In this document: positions 16,872-26,376 of the stretch, in pieces
Position numbering within the stretch: the stretch's first letter is position 1
Layout: the number at the start of each line of letters is the position of its first letter
DNA from: Haloarcula halobia
GTDB taxonomy: Archaea > Halobacteriota > Halobacteria > Halobacteriales > Haloarculaceae
Direction of reading: 5' to 3'
Assembly (NCBI RefSeq): GCF_029338255.1
Contig: NZ_CP119787.1
Coordinates: 3,239,631-3,303,630 of the forward strand
Length of the DNA: 64,000 nucleotides
Made by a program: the position numbers and the translations under genes
The notes under the pieces: generated by a model
Seen by the model: only the letters and a program-made list of their open reading frames with translations
What the model was told of the DNA's origin: nothing
Databases searched by the model: none

Positions 16872-17182
16872 CTGGTCAGTCAGCCCCGCCGGAGTTGCCA
16901 CAGACTTGGCGTCTCACCCACCTACAAAGTTTTAGCACAGTGGAAGGTCGTGTAGGACCGAATTCGGTCGGCCGAACTGATTCATCGCGAATCGGGTCCA
17001 GAAGGACGATTTCCGTCTCTCTACGAGTGTGATGGGCTGCCATCTGGAGCAAAATAGGGGCACAGTCCTTCGGCGTTGTCCAAACATTCGTCCCAGTTGG
17101 TCTGTCTCTCCGTGACTAATTTCGGGGCGTAGTCATCCAGAATGCAAAGGATTTATAATTAGTTGAGTCCTGTCAGCCAATA
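16872..17182 (+). promoter_or_regulatory. Island left border and promoter of the DUF457-like gene
   Basis: This 311-base non-coding stretch follows glmS and marks a visible drop in GC. A TATA-like tttataatta (17151-17160) lies about 25 bases before the ATG at 17183. No gene is seen in it. Confidence 0.45.
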
Positions 17183-17725
17183 ATGTATCCACACGAACAT
17201 TTTCTCCTCGCAGTCGTTCCTGTGGCCATGTTTTCGTTTCTGTTTCTGAGAAAACTTCCGTCTGGAAAGACGACACTGATCTTGCTTATCGCATCGCAAT
17301 TTCCCGATCTGATAGACAAACCCCTCGCGTTCAGCTTGCAGGTGTTACCGAGCGGACGAATGCTCGCCCACTCGGTGGTCGTCTCCGTGCCTCTACTGTT
17401 GGCCCTGATAATTCTGGCAACTCGGTACGGGAGAACTCGGGACGCGTTGGTCTTCGTCTTCGGATATATGTCGCACCTGGTCGGAGATTTCTACAGGGTA
17501 TTCACTCTCGGTACGGAGTATCACTTCTATCCGAACATTTTCTGGCCACTGTTGGAAGCCAATACAGGCAAGCGAGAGTCGTTCGCGGCGTTTTATCCAG
17601 AAAGCACGGCAGACTTGCTGATACCTGTCGGAATATTGCTGCTCGGTCTCGCGTACAGCGTCTTCATGATGTACGCATCCAGGAGTCACAGCCTCGAAAA
17701 GTCGCCTAAACCCGGCGGCCCCTGA
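17183..17725 (+). CDS. YdjM/DUF457-type membrane-bound metal-dependent hydrolase-like protein
   Basis: The 180-residue protein has four or five membrane helices and conserved polar motifs of this family. These are an N-terminal His (MYPHEHFLLA), the acidic FPDLIDKPL after the second helix, AHSVVV, and GYMSHLVGDFYRV. The spaced His/Asp residues look like metal ligands at the membrane face. Proteins of this group occur widely in archaeal envelope and glycan clusters with no proven reaction. It is the first gene of the island; the C-terminal tail is short and polar. Confidence 0.65.
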   Translation: MYPHEHFLLAVVPVAMFSFLFLRKLPSGKTTLILLIASQFPDLIDKPLAFSLQVLPSGRMLAHSVVVSVPLLLALIILATRYGRTRDALVFVFGYMSHLVGDFYRVFTLGTEYHFYPNIFWPLLEANTGKRESFAAFYPESTADLLIPVGILLLGLAYSVFMMYASRSHSLEKSPKPGGP

Positions 17726-18026
17726 TCCGGATAGAGTAAGTAAATACAGAGAAATCTCATCTCCGTTTACAAGCTCTCTGTATGGGAGTGGTGACTTCAT
17801 CTCGACAGATTGGTTGAATACCGTGGCTACCAGCCGACACGGACCGACCAGACACAGCGTTTCCTATTGTACCGCTGAGAATTCTGTCACAAGCAGCGGC
17901 GAAATCAAGCGTTCTACGGCCACACGGCCAAGGAGAGCCACCTCGAAGAGTTCCGACAGGGAACACGAGTCGGGTTCGGAAACGTGAGTCTAACTTTATT
18001 GGCACCGACCTGACCAAATCAATCAG
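17726..18026 (+). other. Intergenic region with a promoter and a possible coding scrap
   Basis: Bases about 17896-17985 are open in one frame (FYGHTAKESHLEEFRQGTRV) with no start and no family I know, perhaps a gene fossil. A TATA-like actttatt near 17994 lies about 30 bases before the next ATG at 18027. Confidence 0.25.
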
Positions 18027-18923
18027 ATGGGTAACATCGAACCAGTTCTGACCGCCGTCGAGACGCCCTCGATGGCCCTGATGAAAGTGAATAAGATATA
18101 TCAACAGATGGTGATCGGGGCGTACAATCCAAGCGGGGTCAAGATTCTCGAAGAAGACTGGGACAATTTGATAATACTTGATGCGTGTCGCGCCGACAAG
18201 CTCCAGGAGACTATCGATATGCGGGGTACGTTTGAGCAACGAACGTCTCGGGGGACCTCGACGCCACACTTTGTCCGCTCGAACTTCGCGAACCGTGAAC
18301 TTCGGGATCTCGTCTACATCTCCGCGAACGGTTGGATAGTGAAGTTGCAGGACGAACTCGGGCTTGATTTCCACGCGATCGAATTTCTGGACGACACGAG
18401 TCGGCAGGATGACGAGGTGAGAGCGATTACGCCAGCTGCGGTGACAGAACGGGCCAGGCAGTGCGCTGATCGGTACCCCCACAAACGCCTGATCGTCCAC
18501 TATGTACAGCCCCACAAGCCCTATCTCGGGGAGTTTGGACGGAGAACGTTCGGTCACGCGAAACGAAATCTCCAGCAGATAATGTCGTCGGGCGAGATAT
18601 CGGAATCCGAGTTGGAAGAAGCCTACCTCGAGAATTTAGAACTGGTTCTGTCGAGCGTAAACGAGCTCATAGGGTCGCTAGAGGGGAAATCTGTCATCAC
18701 GGCAGACCACGGCGAGTTGCTCGGAGAGCGCGTGTCGCCGATTCCGATAAAGGGCTACGGTCATCCGGATCATATCTATCACGACGCCTTGACCGAGGTT
18801 CCGTGGTTCGTCTGTGAGTACCAGACCAGACGTGAAATCCGCGAGGACACCCGGAAACAGGAGACCAGGGTAGGTGAGAAGCGGTTGAGCGAGCATCTCA
18901 AAGACTTAGGGTACGCAGTATAG
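18027..18923 (+). CDS. Sulfatase/alkaline-phosphatase-superfamily protein
   Basis: The 298-residue protein has the superfamily metal motifs: LIILDACRAD (about residues 48-57), SVITADHGELLGE (about 215-227) and GYGHPDHIYHD. The nucleophile region reads RGTSTPHFVRSNF, without the CxPxR formylglycine signature, so classical sulfatase chemistry is uncertain. Related archaeal proteins may instead transfer phospho- or sulfo-groups on surface glycans. There is no signal peptide, implying action in the cytoplasm or at the inner membrane face. It ends in LKDLGYAV, a tail motif shared with other genes of this island. Confidence 0.72.
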   Translation: MGNIEPVLTAVETPSMALMKVNKIYQQMVIGAYNPSGVKILEEDWDNLIILDACRADKLQETIDMRGTFEQRTSRGTSTPHFVRSNFANRELRDLVYISANGWIVKLQDELGLDFHAIEFLDDTSRQDDEVRAITPAAVTERARQCADRYPHKRLIVHYVQPHKPYLGEFGRRTFGHAKRNLQQIMSSGEISESELEEAYLENLELVLSSVNELIGSLEGKSVITADHGELLGERVSPIPIKGYGHPDHIYHDALTEVPWFVCEYQTRREIREDTRKQETRVGEKRLSEHLKDLGYAV

Positions 18924-19104
18924 GCCTTTCGTGGCCAGGGACGGACATAGTTCGCCGGCCGGCGCGAATCCCAGTTCTGTCGGGACATCGGCAGTGAAAC
19001 AACGGCCGTGCGTCTTCCATTGTATACCTGCAGCGGGTGTGAAGCCGGACTGCACCACTATAGCCACCACATTCTCTTTATGTTGTTCTCTGTGGGTCGA
19101 TACG

Positions 19105-20256
19105 ATGGACGTAGCCTTCGTTACATCAGCGTACCCGCCGAGGAGTCCTGGTGGGGCAGGGACGAGCAGCAAGCTGATAGTGGAGGGGCTGCGAGACGCC
19201 GGGGTTCACGTCGATATTTTTGCTCTAACCGAAGACGGCGCAGACCCAGTGCGGATGCAGGATAACCGATATCATCTGCCAGATGGCACCCACTACGGCG
19301 TGCCCATAGCGATCGGTGAAAACCTCAGTGCGTACTTCCACCTCCCGGACTTGCACGAGTACGACGTGATTCACGTATACAACGTACGGCACCTTCCAGC
19401 GTGTGTTCTCCGTGCCGACCCACCGGTAGTTGCGACGTACAATAACCACATGTGGACCTGCATCGATCCGGTTGCGCACCTGAGTGACGGAGTCCCGGAA
19501 TGTAGCCTCCGGCATAGAATACGGTATGCGAAGACGAAGGGGTATACCGGGGTAACATGTCTCCCTCGAGTTGCATTTAACATGCTCGGAAAATCCATCG
19601 CCCAGCAAGCCGACCTGCTCACAGTGCAGACGGAGGGAATGAAATCGGTCTTATCTAAAAGTGGCTACGAGAGCGATAACATCCGGAAAGTACCCAATAT
19701 ACTGGATGACCGGTTTATAGTAGAGCCTGAGAACGAAAAAGAGATACTGTTCGTCGGGCGGCTAAAACCGTCGAAAGGGCCGAAAACCGTTCTCGAGGCG
19801 TTTCAGTCGTTGTCTCAGCAGTACGAAGATTGGTCCTTGCGATTGTATGGGAAAGGAGAGCTAGAAGGGGAGATACGGGACTTGATCGAAGGCGATTCAC
19901 AGGTATCGCTAGAGTATTGCCCGTACGATAGCCTTCCATCTGTCTATAAGAACGCAAGTGTCCTAGTCCATGCGTCCCGGTACACGGAGCCGTTTTCGCG
20001 AAGTTGGCTCGAAGCGATGGGTTCGAAAACCTCAATCGTCTGTTCGGAGAACCCGAGCTCGGTCGATATTCTCGGTGACATCGCTGTCCTGTACGATCCG
20101 TTCAGCTCGAGCGACCTGGCACGGACCCTGGAGAGGGTCCTTTCACGGCCGGCATTGAGAACCGAGATGGCACATGCAGGATACGACGCAGTAACGAAGT
20201 ACAGACCGGAAAAGATCGTCGACGGATACATTTCTGCCTACGATGAATGCAGATAG
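19105..20256 (+). CDS. GT4-family glycosyltransferase
   Basis: The 383-residue protein has the GT-B architecture. The N-terminal Rossmann half starts MDVAFVTSAYPPRSPGGAGTS. The C-terminal half contains EILFVGRLKPSKGPKTVLEA, LRLYGKGELEGEI and the donor-binding stretch VHASRYTEPFSRSWLEAMGS, where the E...SxxLEAMG pattern marks family 4. It likely adds a sugar to a lipid-linked glycan in the cytoplasm. The start at 19105 is taken because GT4 proteins begin at this strand; the upstream codons from 18931 look non-coding. Confidence 0.85.
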   Translation: MDVAFVTSAYPPRSPGGAGTSSKLIVEGLRDAGVHVDIFALTEDGADPVRMQDNRYHLPDGTHYGVPIAIGENLSAYFHLPDLHEYDVIHVYNVRHLPACVLRADPPVVATYNNHMWTCIDPVAHLSDGVPECSLRHRIRYAKTKGYTGVTCLPRVAFNMLGKSIAQQADLLTVQTEGMKSVLSKSGYESDNIRKVPNILDDRFIVEPENEKEILFVGRLKPSKGPKTVLEAFQSLSQQYEDWSLRLYGKGELEGEIRDLIEGDSQVSLEYCPYDSLPSVYKNASVLVHASRYTEPFSRSWLEAMGSKTSIVCSENPSSVDILGDIAVLYDPFSSSDLARTLERVLSRPALRTEMAHAGYDAVTKYRPEKIVDGYISAYDECR

Positions 20257-20406
20257 CCGCCAGTTTGCGTCTCGGCGTGGAATGCTGAGTTATATTGTAC
20301 GTCTCGGGCGAGTTTCATCACAACGCGACACCACCGGAATGAACAGTTTGAATCGCAAATATCGTCCACATTCCTATTTACCCCCACAGCCATCGTAGAA
20401 AACACA

Positions 20407-21420
20407 ATGTCCGGGACGAACGTTTGGCGGAGGGTCTATACCCATCTCAGGCGAGTCCCGGTCGATATCGCCGTGGTAATCGTTCTGATTGCGCTGACAG
20501 CCCTGGTGGTCACGCTGTCTCATCCCGCTACCAACCTTCTCAGAATCGCGCTGGGGGTTTCGGTTCTACTCTTTGTCCCGGGTTACACGCTGATTGCAGC
20601 CATCTTCCCTGAGTCCGAGCTCCGTAGCTCGGATACACCGAGAGAGGGGACTGTAGAGGTATCTCCGTTGGAACGACTAGTTCTCTCGATCGCGACTAGC
20701 CTCGCGCTCATCCTGTTCACTGGACTCCTCTTGAATTTCTCTCCCTGGGGGATCAGATTACACCCGGTAGTTATCGGTCTCACCGTGCTGACGCTCCTTC
20801 TCTCCTGTATCGCGACTTTTCGACGTTTTCGACTTCCCGAAGAAGAACGGTTTCAGGTCGGGTATACGCAATTGACGTCGATCGAGTGGATCGAGAACCG
20901 TGGCCCCGACTCGACATTCGATTCGGTGCTGAACGTCATCGTCGTACTCAGTGTGCTGACGGCCGGTGTAACAGCGCAGTACGCGTTGACGAACCCCAAC
21001 CAGGGCGACCGATTTACCGAGTTTTACCTGCTGAGCGAAGATGCGGATGGAGATCTCGTCGCAGACGACTATCCAACGGAGTTTCGACGGGGCCAGAGCC
21101 GATCACTGGTAATCGGCGTCGAAAACCAGGAGTACGAAACGGTCGATTACAGCGTCGTCGTGGAACTACAACACGTCGAGACGACCGGACCCGAGCCAGA
21201 AGTGATGACTGTCTCCGAAATCGGGAGTTACAATCTAACACTGGCCCACAGCCGAAGCTGGCAGTACCGTCATGAAGTTACGCCTCGGATGACGGGCCGG
21301 AACCTCCGGTTACAGTATCGGCTCTACAAGAATCCGGGCACGTCCCCCTCGAGAGATGAGGAACCCTATAGAGAGGTCCACTTGTGGATAAACGTTTCAA
21401 CACTCGATGGGGACTTCTGA
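20407..21420 (+). CDS. DUF1616 membrane protein
   Basis: The 337-residue protein has four N-terminal membrane helices (IAVVIVLIALTALVVTL, IALGVSVLLFVPGYTLIAAI, LVLSIATSLALILFTGLLL, VVIGLTVLTLLLSCIATF) and a fifth near residue 180. An outside beta-rich domain of about 140 residues completes it. FVPGYTLIAAIFPE is the DUF1616 signature. These proteins accompany archaeal exopolysaccharide and S-layer glycosylation genes; the biochemical role is unknown. Confidence 0.75.
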   Translation: MSGTNVWRRVYTHLRRVPVDIAVVIVLIALTALVVTLSHPATNLLRIALGVSVLLFVPGYTLIAAIFPESELRSSDTPREGTVEVSPLERLVLSIATSLALILFTGLLLNFSPWGIRLHPVVIGLTVLTLLLSCIATFRRFRLPEEERFQVGYTQLTSIEWIENRGPDSTFDSVLNVIVVLSVLTAGVTAQYALTNPNQGDRFTEFYLLSEDADGDLVADDYPTEFRRGQSRSLVIGVENQEYETVDYSVVVELQHVETTGPEPEVMTVSEIGSYNLTLAHSRSWQYRHEVTPRMTGRNLRLQYRLYKNPGTSPSRDEEPYREVHLWINVSTLDGDF

Positions 21421-21596
21421 GCTCTTGAGACGATTCTCTGACCTCCGATTGGGCCCGGGTCTCCCTACTGTACTGACGCTGGTGATCGGCGAAATCAGCA
21501 AAGGACCGGTCTGTGGATATCAGAGTGAGTAGAAGGCAATCGGAACCGTGGGCAGCAGAAAGCGTATATATCTATGTGCAGAAATGTCATCAAGGA

Positions 21597-21800
21597 ATGA
21601 GTACAAAGACGCTGGAAATATCCGGTGAGCTTTACGAGAAAGTGGAGAACCGGGCTGTAAATTCGAATTTCGAATCCGCCGACGAATACGCGGAGTATCT
21701 CATCCGGAGCGTGCTCCAGCAGTTTGATCCTGTGGACGAATTAGCCGATGAAGAAGCCGTGAAAGACCGTCTGCAGTCACTGGGTTATCTCGACACCTGA
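21597..21800 (+). CDS. Small ribbon-helix-helix-like protein with a sulfatase-type C-terminal tail
   Basis: The 67-residue product MSTKTLEISGELYEKVENRA has the beta-strand plus two-helix pattern of RHH (MetJ/Arc) proteins, with FESADEYAEYLIRSVLQQF as the helix pair. The tail EEAVKDRLQSLGYLDT is unusual: its LxxLGY ending also closes the sulfatase-like proteins ending at 18923 and 24966. It overlaps the convergent sulfatase gene by 16 bases at the stops. It could be a local regulator or accessory factor for the sulfatase group; this is inference. Confidence 0.55.
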   Translation: MSTKTLEISGELYEKVENRAVNSNFESADEYAEYLIRSVLQQFDPVDELADEEAVKDRLQSLGYLDT

Positions 21801-23101
21801 CTCGCTGACAGGGCACTGTCACCGATGGCAGATCGCAGTCGCTTTTTCTCGATCTGTTTCGCCGTCTTCACGTTCGCTAGTCTTTCAAACTGCGCTACGA
21901 GGTCCCTGTTCGGGTCGGCTATGTTGGTCATTTCGTTCGAGTCTGCGTGCAGGTCGTAGAGTTCGGGTCCTTCCGGTGTCTGAATGTATTTGTAGCGCTT
22001 TCCCCGGATCGAACAGTAATGGGGGGTGTAATTCATTTTCTTCGCCCGTCGATTCGCTACCGGGATACTTTCTACGTCAGACAGTACGAAGTCGGTGGTC
22101 AGGTGACCGAGAGAATCTGCTCGACCTTCGGTTAGAAGCTCTACAAGCCGTGGAAGTGTCGACAATGAGAGAGGGTCCGTCACGGCATCGTTCTGGTCGG
22201 TTCCGTGAATCAACAGTGGAACACGGATGTTCTCCTCGAACAGTTGCTGTTCGTGCCCGTACGTTGCGTGGTCCCCGTGCGATTCCCCGTGATCGGAGTG
22301 CATCAACAGGATTGGCGCCGATGCCTCGAGGTCCTGTGCAAGCCGCCTGATGAATTCGTCAGCTGAGCGAGCCGCATCCCGGTAACATTCTTTCAGCCAC
22401 TGTTCGGAGTGTTCTGACAGCCCTTCAGCTCGACCGCGAGCATAGTTCAGCAGCGAAAGGTACATCTTCAGGCCGCTGGAATCCTCCCGGAAATCGCGGG
22501 GGACGATATATGGCTGATGTGTGTCCATCAGGAAAATCCACACGAAGTACGGCTCGTCCAACGACCGTACGCGTTCTCTTATTTGGTCATAATATCCTGC
22601 CCAGTGACTCAACCATTCACGTCGGCTTTCCCACTTCAAGAAGTCGGTCTGTCCAATCTTCTCGAGAAAGTAATCGAACCCACGAACAGTCTTCATGTCA
22701 GTAAATGCGTCGACGCCGTTTTCCGAAGCAGGATTGAGCTCGACGAACTCATCGAAGATGTCGTCGAATCCAGTATCGATCGCTGTCCAGGGGTTCGCCG
22801 AAAAGCCGACCGTCGTATATCCCGATTGCGATACCCGTTCGGGGATGGTCGAATGAGTCCGAAGATGGTGTCTGATAGCGTTCCGCTGGGATCTCATGTG
22901 ATAGCCGTCGTGTCTGTTGAATTCACCAGTCAACAGAACTGGTATCGAGGACGGTGTTCGGGGCCCTGGAGAGATCGCGTTTTCAAAAATCAGGCTGCGG
23001 TCGGCTATGGAACTAAGGAACGGAGTACAGCCGGTATCGCCGATAAACCCGCAGGTGTCTGCTCGTAAGCTGTCGACCGTAATCATCAAAATATTCCTCA
23101 T
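21785..23101 (-). CDS. Sulfatase-superfamily hydrolase or transferase
   Basis: The 438-residue protein starts MRNILMITVDSLRADTCGFI, with the first metal-binding Asp pair, followed by the active-site loop PRTPSSIPVLLTG. This loop aligns with the (C/S)xPxR motif but has SIPVL, so the conserved Arg is absent. The second metal site is ILLMHSDHGESHGDHATYGH. The C-terminal half has the family GKRYKYIQTPEGPELYDLHADSNEMTNI block that closes many sulfatases. No signal peptide is seen. It may remove or transfer sulfate or phosphate groups on the surface glycan. Confidence 0.85.
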   Translation of the reverse strand: MRNILMITVDSLRADTCGFIGDTGCTPFLSSIADRSLIFENAISPGPRTPSSIPVLLTGEFNRHDGYHMRSQRNAIRHHLRTHSTIPERVSQSGYTTVGFSANPWTAIDTGFDDIFDEFVELNPASENGVDAFTDMKTVRGFDYFLEKIGQTDFLKWESRREWLSHWAGYYDQIRERVRSLDEPYFVWIFLMDTHQPYIVPRDFREDSSGLKMYLSLLNYARGRAEGLSEHSEQWLKECYRDAARSADEFIRRLAQDLEASAPILLMHSDHGESHGDHATYGHEQQLFEENIRVPLLIHGTDQNDAVTDPLSLSTLPRLVELLTEGRADSLGHLTTDFVLSDVESIPVANRRAKKMNYTPHYCSIRGKRYKYIQTPEGPELYDLHADSNEMTNIADPNRDLVAQFERLANVKTAKQIEKKRLRSAIGDSALSASQVSR

Positions 23102-23278
23102 CTTTGTTTTGGGTTTTGTTTCAATCTATCGTCATTATCACAACGATTTTATACCTCGGTTCTGATAACTAAATTGGTATTATTCCTCAATTAGAAGACC
23201 CGGTTTGTCTCTCGTGTACTTACACGAGATGGAGTTCCGGATACAATAGTTAGTTGCCACCAAACGAGGCCGACGAGA

Positions 23279-24805
23279 ATGACTGAGACCTCACCGCTGG
23301 TTAAATTGGCTCAAAGTGCCGCGTTAGTTTTTGTTGCGTCAGTTGTCGGTCGTTTGTTAGGCTTGGTAGCGGAAATCGTAATTGTCAGGTCACTCGCACC
23401 AACGACTTACGGTCGAATCGCGCTGGCGTTCACGATCATCTCATCGCTGGGGAGTATCATTTTGCTCGGCGTCCACGAAGGTGTCACCCGACAGTTTTCT
23501 TCGCTCAAGTCGGACACAGAACAGCTGAAGGTAGTTCTCTCTGGCTACACAATTGTACTGGCATCTGGAATTTTTACCGCCCTGATCGTCTATTCTCTGC
23601 GTCACCCGATATCCGAGCTGGTAAACGACGAGAATATCGTCGTGCCTCTTTCGTTGTTCATTCCCTATCTAGTCATCTACCCACTCTCTGTAACGTCATT
23701 TGCGACACTCCGGGCGAGGGAACAGACCCTGAAGGCCATGATGTCACGCCCCTTGGGCGGTCGTCTCGTCGCATTGCTCTTACTCGGTCTCTTTTTTTCG
23801 CTCGGCGAGAACTATTACGGGGCGATCGTCTACTGGATTGCGTTCCCGGCGTTCACACTACTGTTCTCGGTCTATTTCATGCGAGATTTCGCGACTACTA
23901 ACGCGGTGTCGGAGTCCCTGCCGGATCGGACGACGATAGTAGATCTGTTCGCATTTTCGTGGCCCCTTGCGATAAGTTCGGTCGTGTTTCTGCTGCTTGC
24001 AAACCTCGATATCCTGATGATCGGCTACTTCCTGGACGCGGAATCTGTCGGGTTTTATCGGTCTGTACAGCCGTTCAAACAGGTGGCGACGTTTGGAATG
24101 TCAGCGTTCACGTTCATATTTCTACCACTGGCTACCAGATATTACGAGCAAGATAGGATAGACCAGCTCGAGGAGATGTTCACTGTTTCGACGAAGTGGA
24201 TCCTGCTTATTACCCTCCCACCCTTACTCGTCTTTGCGCTCTTTTCGGGAGCAGTTGTTCAACACTTCTTCGGGAACGAATACTTGCCGGCAAGTCCCGT
24301 CTTAGCGGTTCTGACCGGCGGTCTTCTGTTCAGGGCTATCAGTGGGCTCGATGGACCGATGGTCAAAGCGATCGACCGCCCCCGTATCGAACTGTATTCA
24401 GCGATCCCGGGCTTTGTCGTGAACTTCGTCATGAACGTGGTGCTGATTCCAGCGTATGGAATCGTCGGGGCTGCCGTGGCGACGATACTCGGCTACGCGG
24501 TCTACAATTCGATCGAGCTGGGGTGGATATATTTCAGTAAAGATATCCACCCGTTTTCGATAGACACGACCAAATTCCTCGTCGCGATGATCGCCTTCGG
24601 AGGGGGTCTCTCGGTGGTGATACCGAGGCCACTCGGCATTCTCGGACTGATCGGACTTGGCGTGGTTTTCGTCCTGGTTCAACCACTCCTCCTCCTGCTT
24701 ACGAGGAGCATTGACGAGGAAGACATTAGGTTGATCGACGAGATAGAATCGCGATTCGGGATCGATCTGACCAAAGTGAAACAAATCGCGAAGAAAGGTG
24801 TCTGA
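23279..24805 (+). CDS. Wzx-like polysaccharide flippase
   Basis: The 508-residue protein has about 14 membrane helices and begins VKLAQSAALVFVASVVGRLL followed by GLVAEIVIVRSLAPTTYGRI, the MOP/MATE-type start of oligosaccharide flippases. FKQVATFGMSAFTFIFLPLA and RPRIELYSAIPGFVVNFVMN are also typical. It should flip the lipid-linked glycan from the inside to the outside of the membrane. Its stop codon lies at the edge of an 80-base inverted repeat. Confidence 0.88.
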   Translation: MTETSPLVKLAQSAALVFVASVVGRLLGLVAEIVIVRSLAPTTYGRIALAFTIISSLGSIILLGVHEGVTRQFSSLKSDTEQLKVVLSGYTIVLASGIFTALIVYSLRHPISELVNDENIVVPLSLFIPYLVIYPLSVTSFATLRAREQTLKAMMSRPLGGRLVALLLLGLFFSLGENYYGAIVYWIAFPAFTLLFSVYFMRDFATTNAVSESLPDRTTIVDLFAFSWPLAISSVVFLLLANLDILMIGYFLDAESVGFYRSVQPFKQVATFGMSAFTFIFLPLATRYYEQDRIDQLEEMFTVSTKWILLITLPPLLVFALFSGAVVQHFFGNEYLPASPVLAVLTGGLLFRAISGLDGPMVKAIDRPRIELYSAIPGFVVNFVMNVVLIPAYGIVGAAVATILGYAVYNSIELGWIYFSKDIHPFSIDTTKFLVAMIAFGGGLSVVIPRPLGILGLIGLGVVFVLVQPLLLLLTRSIDEEDIRLIDEIESRFGIDLTKVKQIAKKGV

Positions 24806-24884
24806 TACTGCCGGCTGTACGTTCGTAAAGATTCTCGGCACCCCGGGATGCCGAGTATTTTCTACATGTTACAGCCGGCAGTAT
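24805..24884. repeat. 80-base nested inverted repeat between convergent genes
   Basis: The outer arms atactgccggctgta (24805-24819) and tacagccggcagtat (24870-24884) are perfect 15-base complements. An inner hairpin ctcggca/tgccgag (24834-24855) is nested inside. The left arm begins in the last base of the flippase stop codon. It could be a bidirectional terminator, a small MITE-like insert, or a structured RNA. Confidence 0.9.
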
Positions 24885-24965
24885 GAGCCACACCGTCTGA
24901 TGCCGAACAGCAGGACGCTGCCGACTTACCGAGCACTGTTAGGACGGTTCCCCACGACGTGCATT

Positions 24966-26291
24966 TTACATGTAGCCAAGTGATTCGAGTTGGTCTCTGG
25001 TGACCTGTGGGACGCTCCCGCTCTGACTCCCGGTCTCCCATCGGTCCGGGAGTTCTTCGTACAGTACTGTGGCGACGGAGTCGGGGATCTCACCGAAGGC
25101 CTCTTCGCCGTCGATTTTCGCCTCGAGTGTGACCCCGTCGGCTTTCGAGTGGACGAGCTTCCACTCGTTTCGATACACGGCCTTCCGTTCCACACCGTAG
25201 CGCGCTCCTTCGCAGACGACCGCACGATCGGTTGGGATTCTCTCGTGCCAGCTCCTCCCAGGTATGTCGTGCTCACCCGTGACAGATTCAAGCAGCGTCG
25301 CCGGGATGTCTCGTAGCGACCCCCATCCACCAGTCGGCGTGAGCGACTCTCCAGTCGGTGCCCAGCAACCAATCGGCACTCTCGAAACGACGTCAAAGGG
25401 CGTCCCTCCATGTCCCAAACAGTGGTTGGGTCGTGAGTCGGTTATCTGCCGGTCTTGAGCTTGGTGCTCCCACAACGCTTCGCCGTGGTCTCCACAGATA
25501 ATCACCAACGTGTCGTCCTTTATCTCTTCAAACAGACTCCAGATGCGGTCAGAAACATACGCGAGTGCTGCCCGATGGAGCCGGAATTTGTGTTCTCTGT
25601 ATCGGACACATTCAGGGTTGGTCTCGTCAAAGTCAGTCCGGTAGCGCCGAATATACCTGAGATCGGGAAGCGACATATCTACGTCGTGGTCGTCAAGATA
25701 CGCTTGGGGCGCTCCGACTGGAGCATGAAGGTCTCCGAGATGAAGATAGCCCGCAGTGCGTGGGCGGCCCCGTCTCCAGTCCCGGTACCCTTCGATGACC
25801 ACCGAGGCCTGCGCATCAGAATAGCACCGGTGGTTCTGGTACCAACCGGTTATTGCTTGGAACGGCATGGGAAACGCACACCCCGCATACGTATCGTAGC
25901 CTGCAGATTCTAACTTGCCGGGTAAATGTGGGTCTGCAGCAGTCTGTGCGGGAATCGCGAGGCCATCGTCGTTGGTGGCTGTATTTGTTACTGCGCCGTG
26001 CTCACTGGGTCGGAGTCCGGTATGCATGCTCGTTACCGACGGATAGGTCCAGGGGGCGGGTGCGATGGCGTGCGAGAACTCTATCGGGAGGTCTGGGACG
26101 AAGTCGGGGCGGAGAGCATCGATGACGATCAGTAATAGGTGAGGAGGGGCATCCGACCGCGGCTGAATTGGTTTCGACGGAGGCTCGTGCGCTCTGTCAG
26201 CAGAGAACGATCGATAACGAAAATATACCGATTTGAGTGGTTCCGCTGCTGCCTCCGGGAGAGCAGACGCCACACTCGAGACGACGTTCAT
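24966..26291 (-). CDS. Sulfatase-superfamily protein
   Basis: The 441-residue protein shows the first metal motif HLLLIVIDALRPDFV (about residues 52-66). The active loop APWTYPSVTSMHTGLRPSEHG has Ser/Thr in place of a Cys-formylglycine signature. The second metal motif is TLVIICGDHGEALWEH, with GHGGTPFDVVSRVP. The C-terminus ends QLESLGYM. A downstream strand region (YRNEWKLVHSKADGVTLEAK) resembles the closing block of sulfatases. The N-terminal 35 residues are not a clear signal peptide. It is likely to modify the same glycan as its neighbours. Confidence 0.82.
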   Translation of the reverse strand: MNVVSSVASALPEAAAEPLKSVYFRYRSFSADRAHEPPSKPIQPRSDAPPHLLLIVIDALRPDFVPDLPIEFSHAIAPAPWTYPSVTSMHTGLRPSEHGAVTNTATNDDGLAIPAQTAADPHLPGKLESAGYDTYAGCAFPMPFQAITGWYQNHRCYSDAQASVVIEGYRDWRRGRPRTAGYLHLGDLHAPVGAPQAYLDDHDVDMSLPDLRYIRRYRTDFDETNPECVRYREHKFRLHRAALAYVSDRIWSLFEEIKDDTLVIICGDHGEALWEHQAQDRQITDSRPNHCLGHGGTPFDVVSRVPIGCWAPTGESLTPTGGWGSLRDIPATLLESVTGEHDIPGRSWHERIPTDRAVVCEGARYGVERKAVYRNEWKLVHSKADGVTLEAKIDGEEAFGEIPDSVATVLYEELPDRWETGSQSGSVPQVTRDQLESLGYM

Positions 26292-26376
26292 TCGTTTCGT
26301 CAGAGTGGGCCCGCTCCGGTATGATTATAGAGGAGTTTCTCTCCACAGGGGACCGATATAGGAGTCAAAACAACGC

